A stretch of DNA of 60,994 bases from Collinsella aerofaciens (GTDB lineage Bacteria; Actinomycetota; Coriobacteriia; Coriobacteriales; Coriobacteriaceae). Position numbers and translations under genes: made by a program. This document shows positions 34,559-43,147 of this stretch, piece after piece. The stretch's first letter is position 1; every line of letters begins with the position of its first letter. A model generated the notes under the pieces. It saw only the letters and a program-made list of their open reading frames with translations. It was not told where the DNA came from and made no database searches. The stretch covers positions 1 through 60,994 of the forward strand of contig CAJMHW010000007.1 in assembly GCA_905213325.1 (NCBI GenBank). Direction: 5' to 3'.

Positions 34559-35146
34559 ATGAGTCCCATTCAAATCGCCCTGCTGCTGCTCGCTGTTGCC
34601 GGCGTGTGGGCCATCGTTGAGCTCGCGCTTACCCTGCGCAAGACCCGCGCCGTTGTCGACTCGCTCGATAAGACCGTGAACGACCTCAACAACACCATCG
34701 CCGAGGCTCAGCCTGTGGTGGCAAAGCTCGATGGCGCTGTCGATGAGCTTACGCCGGCGCTTGCCCAGATGGAGCCGCTGCTTAAATCGAGCAAGACCGC
34801 CGTCGACGCCCTTACCTCCAATCTCGTAGAGGTCGAAGCCGTGGTTCGCGACATTTCTGAGGTCACCGGTAGCATGGCCGAGGCCAGCAATGCTGTGTCA
34901 AGCGTGACTGATTCTGCCGCCGGTGCTGTGCAGAAGCTCTTCAATAAGGTGAAGGCTCCTGCAGCCGACGCCGATCGCAAGCTCGCCGCTGCCGCTGCGG
35001 AGGCCGAGCAGCCTACCGAGCGCGTCCTAATTGGCGAGGACGAGGCCGCCGCGGGCGACGATGATGGTCAGAAGTCTGTATCCAAGCCGGCTCAGTATTA
35101 CACCTATACGCCCGCCGAGACCTCTGAGGAGTCCTGCGATGAGTAG
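34559..35146 (+). CDS. DUF948-like membrane-anchored coiled-coil protein
   Basis: A 195-residue protein with an N-terminal membrane anchor (IQIALLLLAVAGVWAIVELAL, residues 4-24) and a long helical region of heptad-like repeats (SLDKTVNDLNNTIAEAQPVV). The tail is Ala/Glu/Asp-rich. It resembles DUF948 (general stress) proteins of Firmicutes. It is the first gene of the sigma-factor operon and overlaps the next gene by 8 bp, so a link to the stress response is likely but inferred. GGGAGG precedes the ATG. Confidence 0.78.
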   Translation: MSPIQIALLLLAVAGVWAIVELALTLRKTRAVVDSLDKTVNDLNNTIAEAQPVVAKLDGAVDELTPALAQMEPLLKSSKTAVDALTSNLVEVEAVVRDISEVTGSMAEASNAVSSVTDSAAGAVQKLFNKVKAPAADADRKLAAAAAEAEQPTERVLIGEDEAAAGDDDGQKSVSKPAQYYTYTPAETSEESCDE

Positions 35147-35516
35147 CGAAGCAACCTGCCCTATCACGCTGACCGTTGCCGGTGACCCGCGTCTCGCTCG
35201 CCTTGTGCGCATGACGGCAGCCAACGTTGGTGCCCTGTGCTCTATGTCTGTCGATCGCATCGAGGACATCCGCATGGCTGCCGAGGAGGCTTTCATCTTT
35301 GGTTGCACCGCGGTCGACTGCGATGACATCACCATCAAATTCGATGTCGATGAGACCCACGTTGGCATGACTATTACCTTTGGCGACCAGGCTACGGTCG
35401 ATGAAGACGACCAGGCTGCGGTGTATGCCGAGCTCATCCTCGCGAGCGTGTGCGACTCCTACGAAAAGACTGCGGCGCCCCTGACGCTTTCCCTCGACCT
35501 CAAGGCGGATATCTAA
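35139..35516 (+). CDS. Degenerate RsbW-like anti-sigma factor
   Basis: A 125-residue protein encoded directly before a SigB-type sigma factor. Its helix MSVDRIEDIRMAAEEAFIFGC aligns with the N-box region of RsbW kinases (normally ...SEAxxNAV), but the ATP/magnesium-binding Asn is absent and I find no glycine-rich G1 or G2 box later. It therefore resembles the HATPase fold without a recognisable ATP site. It probably binds the sigma factor; whether it phosphorylates anything is doubtful. No rsbV is adjacent. GAGGAG precedes the ATG; it ends 1 bp before sigB. Confidence 0.7.
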   Translation: MSSEATCPITLTVAGDPRLARLVRMTAANVGALCSMSVDRIEDIRMAAEEAFIFGCTAVDCDDITIKFDVDETHVGMTITFGDQATVDEDDQAAVYAELILASVCDSYEKTAAPLTLSLDLKADI

Positions 35517-35517
35517 T

Positions 35518-36309
35518 ATGACCGAACGTTCCCGGAGCGGCAAGACCGCTTGGGACAAGGAGAAAACCCGCGAGCTGTTTCGTCGTTACAAGGAGACCGG
35601 TGATCCGGACGCCCGTGAGCAGCTCGTCATGTCCCATATGAACCTGGTAAGGTTTCTTGCCAACAAATTTAAGAATCGCGGCGAGCCGCTCGACGACCTC
35701 ATGCAGGTCGGCTATTTGGGCTTGCTCAAGGCTATCGACCGTTTTGATCCCGAGCGCGGACTCGAGTTCACGACGTTTGCGACACCCACTATCCTGGGCG
35801 AGATCAAACGCCATTTCCGCGACAAGGGCTGGAGCGTGCGCGTACCGCGTCGTCTGCAGGAGCTCTCGGCCAAGGTCAACCAGGCTACTGACAAACTTAC
35901 CAACGAGCTGCAGCGTTCGCCCAAGGTTGAGGAGATCGCTGAGTATCTAGATGTGACTGTCGATGAGGTCCTCGAGGCTATGGAATCGTCTTCGGCTTAT
36001 ACCTCGGTGCCCATCGAGGCTCCTGGTGCGTCCGATTCCGACGATGCCCCCTCGATTCTCGACCGTTACGCCGACGACGACAACGAGCTCGACTTTACCG
36101 ATGACCGCCTAGTGATCGAGGAAGCCATCCGTGATTTCTCGCCGCGCGAGCGCGAGGTGATCGAGCTGCGCTTTGTGAAGGGCATGACCCAGATCGAGAT
36201 CGCCAAGAAGCTGGGTATTTCTCAGGTGCAGGTTTCGCGTCTGCTGCGCCGCACGCTTAAGAAGATTCAGGACAAGATCGACCCCGACGGAGTGATGATT
36301 CGTTCATGA
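35518..36309 (+). CDS. sigB: RNA polymerase sigma factor, SigB/SigF family
   Basis: A 263-residue alternative sigma factor without region 1.1. Region 2 contains DLMQVGYLGLLKAIDRFDPE and FTTFATPTILGEIKRHFRDK, followed by SVRVPRRLQEL, a SigB/F/G hallmark. Region 3 and region 4 (FSPREREVIELRFVKG, EIAKKLGISQVQVSRLL) are intact. Such factors drive general stress or developmental genes under anti-sigma control, matching the RsbW-like gene upstream. The stop overlaps the next start by 4 bp (ATGA). Confidence 0.92.
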   Translation: MTERSRSGKTAWDKEKTRELFRRYKETGDPDAREQLVMSHMNLVRFLANKFKNRGEPLDDLMQVGYLGLLKAIDRFDPERGLEFTTFATPTILGEIKRHFRDKGWSVRVPRRLQELSAKVNQATDKLTNELQRSPKVEEIAEYLDVTVDEVLEAMESSSAYTSVPIEAPGASDSDDAPSILDRYADDDNELDFTDDRLVIEEAIRDFSPREREVIELRFVKGMTQIEIAKKLGISQVQVSRLLRRTLKKIQDKIDPDGVMIRS

Positions 36310-37718
36310 GTGAGCACCCCCAACAAACCGATCGCGTGCTGCGCGACACCCGCATTCTGACGCTTCGCATTTGGGCTGTTGTCGGCTGCATTGTCATCGC
36401 CGCTGTCATCTTTAACCTTATGGGCATCTTGGCGCCGGTTATCGAGTTTCTCGCTGTTGGTTCCATCATTGCCTTTGTGATGTCCCCGATCACCAACTGG
36501 CTCGAGCACCATGGCGTGAATCGCGGCATTGGTTCGCTTATCGCGCTTATTGTTGTTGTTGCCGTGCTCGTCGGTGTCGTTTGCATCTTGTCGCCGATTC
36601 TCTTTGGTCAGATCATGGAAGTCCTGAGCCGCCTACCCGAGCAGCTTCGTGTTGCGGGTGGCGACCTCAACGAGATGATCTCGCATGCCAAGACGCTCAA
36701 CAACACGCCGCTCAAGGAGTATTTGGACGACAACCTGTCGTCGCTGGTTGCCGTGGCATCGAAGTATGTGTCTCAGATTGCTGCCGAGCTTGGCCGCGGC
36801 GTGTTCCCGCTCATCACCAATACGGCCTCGCAGTTGTTCGTGATCTTCCTTGGTCTGGTGCTTGCATACTGGATGGCCTGCGACTACCCTCGCATGCACC
36901 GCGAGATTTGCACCATCATCGGTCAGGAGAAGGAGACCTCGTACCGCTTTATGGTCGCCATCCTTTCTCGCTCTGTCGGCGGCTACATGCGCGGTATGGT
37001 CGTGACGTCCATCTGCGGTGGTTTCCTCGCCTTTATCGGTTTTATGATCATCGGGCATCCGTATGCGGCGCTCATGGCTATCTTTACCGGCATCATGCAT
37101 TTGGTTCCGGTCGTCGGCCCTTGGGTGAGCGCAGCAATCGCCACAGTGCTCGGTTTCATGTTCAGCCCCATGTTGGCGTTATGGACGCTCATCGTGACGA
37201 TGGTCGCGCAAAACGTCACCGACAACGTGATTTCTCCTAAGGTCATGCAGAGCTCGGTGCAGGTGCATCCCATCATGAGCCTCACGGCGCTCGTTATTGG
37301 CTCGGCACTCATGGGCCCCATCGGCATGATTATTGCCATCCCGCTGTGCGCGGCCCTCAAGGGTATCTTCGTGTACTACTTCGAGAATGAGACCGGCCGC
37401 CAGCTTGTGGCCTATGACGGCGCCGTGTTTAAGGGCACACCGTACCGCGATGCCGATGGCAACCCGGTCGCCGCCTACGACGCGCTCGGCGACGACACCT
37501 TCATCTACGAGTCCGAGCTCATCGGCAACGAGACCGCGCCCGAGGCTCAGGCGATGCCTAAGCCCGAGTTCGATAATCCCTGGATCAAGCTCTCGGGTTT
37601 GCAACCCGATGCCACGGGCTTCTTCAAGAATCCCTTCGCCAAGGACGATGGCTCCAACTCGGACGACGATACCAAAACCGGTATCGACGGCTCCATGGAC
37701 GATTCGGATTTCAAATAG
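36306..37718 (+). CDS. AI-2E (PerM) family membrane transporter
   Basis: A 470-residue polytopic membrane protein of the AI-2E/PerM family, with seven or eight hydrophobic segments. Family features include the ILAPVIEFLAVGSIIAFVMSP opening, the central helical domain (residues about 100-165), GIMHLVPVVGPWVSA and QNVTDNVISPKVM. The last 95 residues are an acidic cytoplasmic tail. Members export small molecules or work as ion antiporters; the substrate here is unknown. It overlaps the sigma gene, so both are coexpressed. Confidence 0.88.
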   Translation: MSEHPQQTDRVLRDTRILTLRIWAVVGCIVIAAVIFNLMGILAPVIEFLAVGSIIAFVMSPITNWLEHHGVNRGIGSLIALIVVVAVLVGVVCILSPILFGQIMEVLSRLPEQLRVAGGDLNEMISHAKTLNNTPLKEYLDDNLSSLVAVASKYVSQIAAELGRGVFPLITNTASQLFVIFLGLVLAYWMACDYPRMHREICTIIGQEKETSYRFMVAILSRSVGGYMRGMVVTSICGGFLAFIGFMIIGHPYAALMAIFTGIMHLVPVVGPWVSAAIATVLGFMFSPMLALWTLIVTMVAQNVTDNVISPKVMQSSVQVHPIMSLTALVIGSALMGPIGMIIAIPLCAALKGIFVYYFENETGRQLVAYDGAVFKGTPYRDADGNPVAAYDALGDDTFIYESELIGNETAPEAQAMPKPEFDNPWIKLSGLQPDATGFFKNPFAKDDGSNSDDDTKTGIDGSMDDSDFK

Positions 37719-37724
37719 GCACCG

Positions 37725-37964
37725 CTAGCGTTTCTTGAAGTTGTAAATGACAAGAAACGCGAGCAAAGCGATTGATAAGGGGCCGGCTACATAGAAATAG
37801 AGAACGTCAATTGCGCGTAGAGTGTAATAAGCTTTATCGCCGGACATTACTGCATACAATACGTAGCCAAATGCTGGTTGGTTTGCATACCAGCATGAGA
37901 AGGCCAAGAGCGCTAAAAGTGCTACAACCAGAAGTGCATTCAGGACAAATCGTTTGCTTTTCAT
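37725..37964 (-). CDS. Small two-helix membrane protein of unknown function
   Basis: A 79-residue peptide with two hydrophobic segments (residues 8-27 and 53-75) around a short loop (SGDKAYYTLRAID), and basic ends (MKSKR, NFKKR). AAGGAG lies 6 nt before the ATG. The base composition is clearly more AT-rich than its neighbours, which hints at recent acquisition or a non-orthologous insertion. It is convergent with the PerM gene and 7 bp from its stop. I do not recognise the family. Confidence 0.7.
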   Translation of the reverse strand: MKSKRFVLNALLVVALLALLAFSCWYANQPAFGYVLYAVMSGDKAYYTLRAIDVLYFYVAGPLSIALLAFLVIYNFKKR

Positions 37965-38056
37965 CGATCGCTCCTTCCGGGTGAATCTTATATGTAATTC
38001 TACAGCAGTCCTTTTTCAAAGGATCGCGCAGTACTAAATAACGTGCACTTTCGCTG

Positions 38057-38086
38057 GAGGGTCGCTGTTTGGCGACCCTCTTTTTT
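38057..38086 (+). terminator. Terminator upstream of alaS
   Basis: GAGGGTCGC and GCGACCCTC form a perfect 9-bp stem over a 6-nt loop, followed by six T. The T-tract overlaps the -35 box of the alaS promoter. Confidence 0.88.
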
Positions 38087-38112
38087 GCACAGGCGCGGTG
38101 GGATGGTAATAT
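38085..38112 (+). promoter_or_regulatory. Promoter of alaS
   Basis: TTGCAC (38085-38090) and TAATAT (38107-38112) are spaced by 16 bp, about 47 bp before the alaS ATG. The leader is too short for a T-box. Confidence 0.75.
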
Positions 38113-38158
38113 CGTTACGTTTGAACTGTTTCGATGTGAAACCGAGGAGATTCCCTCT

Positions 38159-40816
38159 ATGAGTGCTGACTACCCGTCAATGACTACGGCTGAGATTCGC
38201 TCTAAGTTCCTCAACTTCTTTGAGGAGCGCGGTCTTAAGCTCTATCCTTCTTCGTCCCTCGTCCCCGACGATCCTTCGCTGCTGCTTGCCAACGCCGGCA
38301 TGAACCAGTTTAAGGAGTATTACCAGGGCAAGAAGACCATGAAGGAGATCGGCGCGATCTCCTGCCAGAAGTGCGTCCGCACCAACGACATCGACTGCAT
38401 CGGCGAGGACGGCCGTCACCTGTCCTTCTTTGAGATGCTCGGCGACTTCTCCTTTGGCGGCGTCTCCAAGCAGCAGGCCTGCGCTTGGGCCTTTGAGCTC
38501 ATCACCAAGGAGTTCAAGCTGCCGCTCGACCGCCTGTACTTCACCGTCTTTACCGAGGACGACGAGACCCATGACGTGTGGCGTTCCCTGGGCGTTGCCG
38601 AGGACCACATCTCGCGTCTGGGGGAGGACGACAACTTCTGGGCCGCCGGCCCCACCGGCCCCTGCGGTCCGTGCTCCGAGATCTACTTTGACATGGGCGA
38701 GGACGTCGGCTGCGGCAGCCCCGACTGTAAGCCCGGCTGCGACTGCGACCGCTTCCTGGAGTTCTGGAACCTCGTCTTTACCCAGTACGACCGCCAGGAG
38801 GACGGCTCCATGCCGGAGCTGCCGCACCGCAACCTCGATACGGGCATGGGCCTGGAGCGCATGGCCGCTATCATGCAGCACAAGACCGCCAACTACGACG
38901 GCGATCTGATGCAGCACCTCATCAAGCTGGGCGAGGAGATCAGCGGCAAGACCTATGACGCCGACGATTACTCCGGTGCCAGCCGCTCGCTGCGTATCAT
39001 CGCCGATCACTCCCGTGCCGTCGACTTTATGATTTCCGACGGCATCCTCCCCGGTAACGAGGGCCGCGAGTACGTCCTTCGCCGCCTGCTCCGCCGCGCC
39101 GTGTTCCACGGTCGCCTGCTGGGCATCGAGGGCGCCTTCCTGACCAAGTTTATTGACGAGGTCAACGCTCAGATGGGCGAGGCCTATCCTGAGCTGCTCA
39201 AGAACGTCGCGCTCGTCAAGGGTATCGTCGCCTCCGAGGAGGAGCGCTTCTCCACGACGCTCGACAACGGTCGCGTCTACCTGGATGAGGCCCTGGCAGC
39301 GCTTGCCGACGGCTCCGTCCTTCCGGGCGACGTTGCCTTTAAGCTGCACGACACCTTTGGTTTCCCCATTGACCTGACTGTCGAGATCGCCGGCGCTGCT
39401 GGCCACGACGTCGACATGGACGGCTTCACCGCCTGCATGGAGGACCAGAAGGCCCGCGCTCGTGCCAACGCCAAGGGCGATGCCTGGGGCAGCTTCAACG
39501 ACGTGTGGGTCGAGCTTTCCGACAAGGTCGCCGCGACCGAGTTCGACGGCTATGACAACGATGCGATCGAGGGTGCCAAGGTTGTCGCCATCGTTCGCAA
39601 CGGCGAGTCCGTCGAGTCCGCTGCCGCCGGCGAGGACGTCGAGGTCGTGCTCGACCGCACCCCGTTCTACGCCGAGATGGGCGGCCAGCAGGGTGACGCC
39701 GGCGAGCTTTCCGCCGAGGGCGTTGTTCTGACCGTTGCCGATACCAAGAACCACAACGGCCTGTATGCCCATGTCGCACACGTTGCCGAGGACACGCTGA
39801 CCGTCGGTGCTACCGTGACCGCCGCGCTCGACGCCGAGCGCCGTGGTTTCCTGCGCCGCAACCACACCGCCACCCACCTGCTCGACGCTGCGCTTAAGCA
39901 GGTCCTGGGCGAGCATGTCTCCCAGGCCGGCTCGCTGGTGACGCCCGAGCACCTGCGCTTTGACTTCACGCACTTCGAGGCCCTGTCCTCCGAGCAGCTC
40001 AAGGCTGTTGAGGACCTGGTCAACCAGCAGATCTTCGCTTCCAAGCCGGTCGTGACCCGTGTCATGGGCATCGACGAGGCTAAGGCTGCCGGCGCTGTTG
40101 CCCTGTTTGGCGAGAAGTATGGCGACGTCGTCCGCGTCGTCTCCGTGGGCGCTGAGGACCAGCCGTTCTCCCGCGAACTCTGCGGTGGCACACACGCTGC
40201 CAACACCGCCGAGATCGGCCTGTTCAAGATCATTTCCGAGTCCTCCACGGGCTCCAATGTCCGCCGTATCGAGGCCGTGACCTCTAAGGGTGCCCTCGAC
40301 TATATGGCCGACCGCCTGGCACTCGTTGACGCCGCTGCTACTGCGCTCAAGTGCCGCGTCGACGAGGTTCCCGCCCGCGTGGAGAACCTGCAGGCCGAGC
40401 TGCGCGAGACGTCCAATAAGCTCAAGAAGGCTCTGACCGGTGGCTCCTCCGACGCCATCTCCAGCGCCATCGAGGACGCCGTCGAGCTTGACGGCTATAA
40501 GCTCGTTGTCGCTGAGCTCCAGGGCCTTGAGGCTGCCGACCTGCGCAACGTATGGGATACCGTGCATCAGAAGGTCGCCGGCCCTGTCGCTTGTGTCGTC
40601 GCCAGTGTGACTGAGAAGGGCACTCCGGCCCTGCTCGCTGCCGGCTCCGATGACGCCGTCAAGGCCGGTTTCCACGCCGGTAACGTGATCAAGCAGATCG
40701 CGGGTCTGGTCGACGGTCGCGGTGGCGGTCGTCCCAACATGGCCCAGGCCGGTGGCAAGAATGCTGCCGGCATCGCCGATGCCCTCGCGGCCGCTAAGAC
40801 CGCGCTCGGCGCCTAA
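38159..40816 (+). CDS. alaS: Alanyl-tRNA synthetase
   Basis: An 885-residue class II synthetase. The aminoacylation core (SSLVPDDPSLLLANAGMNQF, NLDTGMGLERMA) is followed by the editing domain with HTATHLLDAAL near residue 567 and CGGTHAAN near 674, which form the zinc site, and the C-Ala domain (GRGGGRPNMAQAGG). A cysteine-rich insert CGSPDCKPGCDCD sits at about 182-194. It charges tRNA-Ala and clears mischarged Ser/Gly. ATG 38159 has GAGGAG 9 nt upstream. It heads the alaS-ruvX-mltG-aroK group. Confidence 0.97.
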   Translation: MSADYPSMTTAEIRSKFLNFFEERGLKLYPSSSLVPDDPSLLLANAGMNQFKEYYQGKKTMKEIGAISCQKCVRTNDIDCIGEDGRHLSFFEMLGDFSFGGVSKQQACAWAFELITKEFKLPLDRLYFTVFTEDDETHDVWRSLGVAEDHISRLGEDDNFWAAGPTGPCGPCSEIYFDMGEDVGCGSPDCKPGCDCDRFLEFWNLVFTQYDRQEDGSMPELPHRNLDTGMGLERMAAIMQHKTANYDGDLMQHLIKLGEEISGKTYDADDYSGASRSLRIIADHSRAVDFMISDGILPGNEGREYVLRRLLRRAVFHGRLLGIEGAFLTKFIDEVNAQMGEAYPELLKNVALVKGIVASEEERFSTTLDNGRVYLDEALAALADGSVLPGDVAFKLHDTFGFPIDLTVEIAGAAGHDVDMDGFTACMEDQKARARANAKGDAWGSFNDVWVELSDKVAATEFDGYDNDAIEGAKVVAIVRNGESVESAAAGEDVEVVLDRTPFYAEMGGQQGDAGELSAEGVVLTVADTKNHNGLYAHVAHVAEDTLTVGATVTAALDAERRGFLRRNHTATHLLDAALKQVLGEHVSQAGSLVTPEHLRFDFTHFEALSSEQLKAVEDLVNQQIFASKPVVTRVMGIDEAKAAGAVALFGEKYGDVVRVVSVGAEDQPFSRELCGGTHAANTAEIGLFKIISESSTGSNVRRIEAVTSKGALDYMADRLALVDAAATALKCRVDEVPARVENLQAELRETSNKLKKALTGGSSDAISSAIEDAVELDGYKLVVAELQGLEAADLRNVWDTVHQKVAGPVACVVASVTEKGTPALLAAGSDDAVKAGFHAGNVIKQIAGLVDGRGGGRPNMAQAGGKNAAGIADALAAAKTALGA

Positions 40817-40833
40817 GAATCTAAGAAGTCGCT

Positions 40834-41262
40834 GTGGTTGCGCTCGCGCTGGACATAGGGGAGACCAGGATTGGCATCGCCGTCTCGAGCCGTGATGGCA
40901 AGATGGCGATGCCTGTCAAGGTGCTTCCGGCTGCCGAGGTCACCGGTATGGCCAAGACGTTCCGCTACCTGGTTGAGGACTATGAGCCCGACATCCTGGT
41001 AAGCGGACGTCCCCTGACCATGGCCGGTGAGCCCGGCCCTCAGGCCGAGCGCGTTGCCGCTGTGGCGCAAAAGATTGCCGACGAGCTCGATCTTCCGTTG
41101 GAGTTTGAGGACGAGCGTCTGTCCTCGCAAGAGGCCAAGCGTATCCTGCGCGAGCAGGGACTCAACGAAAAGCAGATGAGGGGCAAGATCGACATGATTG
41201 CCGCCAGCCTGTTTTTGCAGACGTGGCTCGATCGTAAAAACGAGGAGGTTTCGCATGCCTAG
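40834..41262 (+). CDS. ruvX: Holliday junction resolvase-like protein (YqgF/RuvX)
   Basis: A 142-residue RNase H-fold protein. It contains the acidic motif ALDIGETRIGIAVS, FEDERLSSQEAKRIL and the C-terminal DMIAASLFLQTWLD. YqgF relatives mature 16S rRNA 5' ends and may act on DNA. The start is GTG 40834, 17 bp after alaS, with only a weak AAGAAG upstream. The alaS-ruvX-mltG order is common in Gram-positive bacteria. Its end overlaps the mltG start by 8 bp. Confidence 0.92.
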   Translation: MVALALDIGETRIGIAVSSRDGKMAMPVKVLPAAEVTGMAKTFRYLVEDYEPDILVSGRPLTMAGEPGPQAERVAAVAQKIADELDLPLEFEDERLSSQEAKRILREQGLNEKQMRGKIDMIAASLFLQTWLDRKNEEVSHA

Positions 41263-42640
41263 TGCTTCCGATCCGCGCCAGCCGAATCGTACACAGCAGC
41301 CGGCGTCGCGCCCTGCCCAGCCTGGCCAGCGTCCGGCACAGCCGACGCAGCGCGCAGCTCAGCCTGCCGCGCGCCCGGCGCAGTCCTTCTCTCGTTCGGC
41401 CCAACCTGTTCAACGGACGGGTCAGCAGCCTTCTGCTCGTTCGGCCCAGCCTGCAGGCGGTACCCGCTTTAAGCAGCAGGCATCTACCCAGCGAGTGCAG
41501 GCCCCCCAGTCGCATTCGCATCACGCTCTCGGTTCCCACGGCGTTGCTCCGGCTACGCGCTCGAGCTATAACACGCACGTCCGCCGTGGTACACAAAAGA
41601 AAAGCTCCCCGGTGCCTATGATTATCGGTGGCGTCGTCGCCGTGCTTGCGCTTGTCGCGATCGTTTTCTTTGTCGTGCCAGCCGTCAAGGGCTTCTTTGG
41701 CGGTGAGGATGCGAAAGTCGCTGCTGGCCAGCAAGTTACTATCACGATTCCCGACGGTGCCTCGGGCGATACTATCGCCTCGATTCTCTCTGAGAACCAT
41801 ATCGTCGAAAATCCCAAGGATTACTATGCGGCTGTGAAAAAGCTCAACGCCGATATGTCGCTCAAGCCTGGTGATTATTCGTTCACCACACTCATGGATG
41901 CGACCAAGGTTGTTCAGCAGCTCATGGAAGGCCCCAACGCGGGCTCCAATGCGCTGACTATCCCTGAGGGCCTAACGGTCGATCAAGTCGCCGACCGTGT
42001 GGCCCAGGCCTACGACAGCATCTCTAAGGAAGACTTCCTCAACCAGGCCAAGGCCTCCAACTACGTTGACGACTATAGCTTCCTTAAGGGCGTCGCCAAC
42101 GATTCGCTCGAGGGTTTCTTGTTCCCCAAGACCTATTCGCTGGGCGATTCGCCGACGGCCGATGACGTGATTCGCGCCATGCTCGATCAGTTTAAAACCG
42201 AGTACAAGTCGCTTGACTTTGCGAGCTGCGAAGCCAAGATCAAGGAACGCTACGGCGTGGAGATGTCCGACTACGACATCGTCAACTTGGCCTCTATCGT
42301 TGAGCGCGAGGGCCTCAACGCCGATCAACGTGCGCACGTGGCCTCGGTCTTCTACAACCGCCTTGCCGGCAAGCTCGACGGTCTGCGCTATCTCAACAGC
42401 GATGCGACCATGATGTATGTCACCGGTGGCGAGGTTACCGCCGACGACCTGCAGAGCGATAGTCCGTATAACACCTATAAACACGAGGGTCTGCCGCCCA
42501 CGCCCATCTGCTCTCCGTCGCTCGAGGCACTCAAGGCCACGCTTGAGCCGACCGACTCCGAGGACCTGTATTTCTACATTACGCAGGACGAGGAGTACTT
42601 CTCGCAAACCTACGAAGAGCATCAACAGTCTTGGAATTAA
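41255..42640 (+). CDS. mltG: Endolytic transglycosylase MltG
   Basis: A 461-residue YceG-like enzyme that cuts nascent peptidoglycan glycan strands and sets their length. Residues 1-118 are a cytoplasmic, disordered Gln/Pro/Ala/Arg region with repeated PAQP and AQP units. A single membrane segment spans about 121-144, followed by a LysM-like domain and the catalytic domain with ASIVEREGLNADQ (catalytic Glu) and YLNSDATMMY. GAGGAGG lies 6 nt before the ATG. The N-terminal region is much longer than in E. coli MltG. Confidence 0.93.
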   Translation: MPSASDPRQPNRTQQPASRPAQPGQRPAQPTQRAAQPAARPAQSFSRSAQPVQRTGQQPSARSAQPAGGTRFKQQASTQRVQAPQSHSHHALGSHGVAPATRSSYNTHVRRGTQKKSSPVPMIIGGVVAVLALVAIVFFVVPAVKGFFGGEDAKVAAGQQVTITIPDGASGDTIASILSENHIVENPKDYYAAVKKLNADMSLKPGDYSFTTLMDATKVVQQLMEGPNAGSNALTIPEGLTVDQVADRVAQAYDSISKEDFLNQAKASNYVDDYSFLKGVANDSLEGFLFPKTYSLGDSPTADDVIRAMLDQFKTEYKSLDFASCEAKIKERYGVEMSDYDIVNLASIVEREGLNADQRAHVASVFYNRLAGKLDGLRYLNSDATMMYVTGGEVTADDLQSDSPYNTYKHEGLPPTPICSPSLEALKATLEPTDSEDLYFYITQDEEYFSQTYEEHQQSWN

Positions 42641-42641
42641 C

Positions 42642-43139
42642 ATGAGGATTTTTAGCCCCAAACGATACGTTGCCTCGGTCGATCGCATCGACCTTGATAC
42701 CCTGTGGGCCGACGGTAAACGCGCCATTCTGCTCGATCGCGATAACACCCTCGTGCCGCGCGACACCGAGCAGGTTCCCACCGCGGTTTCCGCTTGGCTC
42801 GACGCCGCCCGCGCCAAGGGTTTTAAGCTGTGCATGGTGTCCAACAACTGGCATCGCGACCAGGTCATGAGTTCTGCACGCGAGCTGGGACTCGAGGCCA
42901 TCAGCCACGCCATGAAGCCTGCCCCGTTTGCCTTGAAGGCGGGTCTTAAGCGTCTGGGCGCCACGGCCGACGAGTCCGTACTGATCGGTGACCAGCTGTA
43001 CACCGACGTATGGAGCGGAAACTTTGCCGGCGTTGACACTATTCTGGTCAAGCCGCAGGCAACCCAGGACCTGTGGTATACGCAGATCTTCCGTATCTTT
43101 GAGCGCCGGGCCCTGCGCGACCTTCCCTGCGAGGAATAG
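42642..43139 (+). CDS. YqeG-family HAD phosphatase
   Basis: A 165-residue HAD superfamily IIIA protein. Motif I is DRDNTLV at residues 32-38 (Asp32, Asp34), motif II is MVSNN, and motif III/IV reads HAMKPAPFALKAGL and IGDQLYTDVWSGN. The family matches YqeG of Firmicutes and possibly dephosphorylates phosphatidylglycerophosphate or nucleotides; the substrate is not settled. It follows mltG by 1 bp and is 8 bp ahead of aroK. Confidence 0.87.
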   Translation: MRIFSPKRYVASVDRIDLDTLWADGKRAILLDRDNTLVPRDTEQVPTAVSAWLDAARAKGFKLCMVSNNWHRDQVMSSARELGLEAISHAMKPAPFALKAGLKRLGATADESVLIGDQLYTDVWSGNFAGVDTILVKPQATQDLWYTQIFRIFERRALRDLPCEE

Positions 43140-43147
43140 GTTTCGCC

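Noticed and set aside
37983..38158. A T-box or other riboswitch in front of alaS
   Set aside because: After the terminator the leader is under 50 nt and lacks specifier and T-box sequences.
38177..40675. An 832-codon minus-strand frame opposite alaS
   Set aside because: A compositional shadow of alaS: low-complexity Gly/Leu/Val/Asp sequence, no family, no ribosome site.
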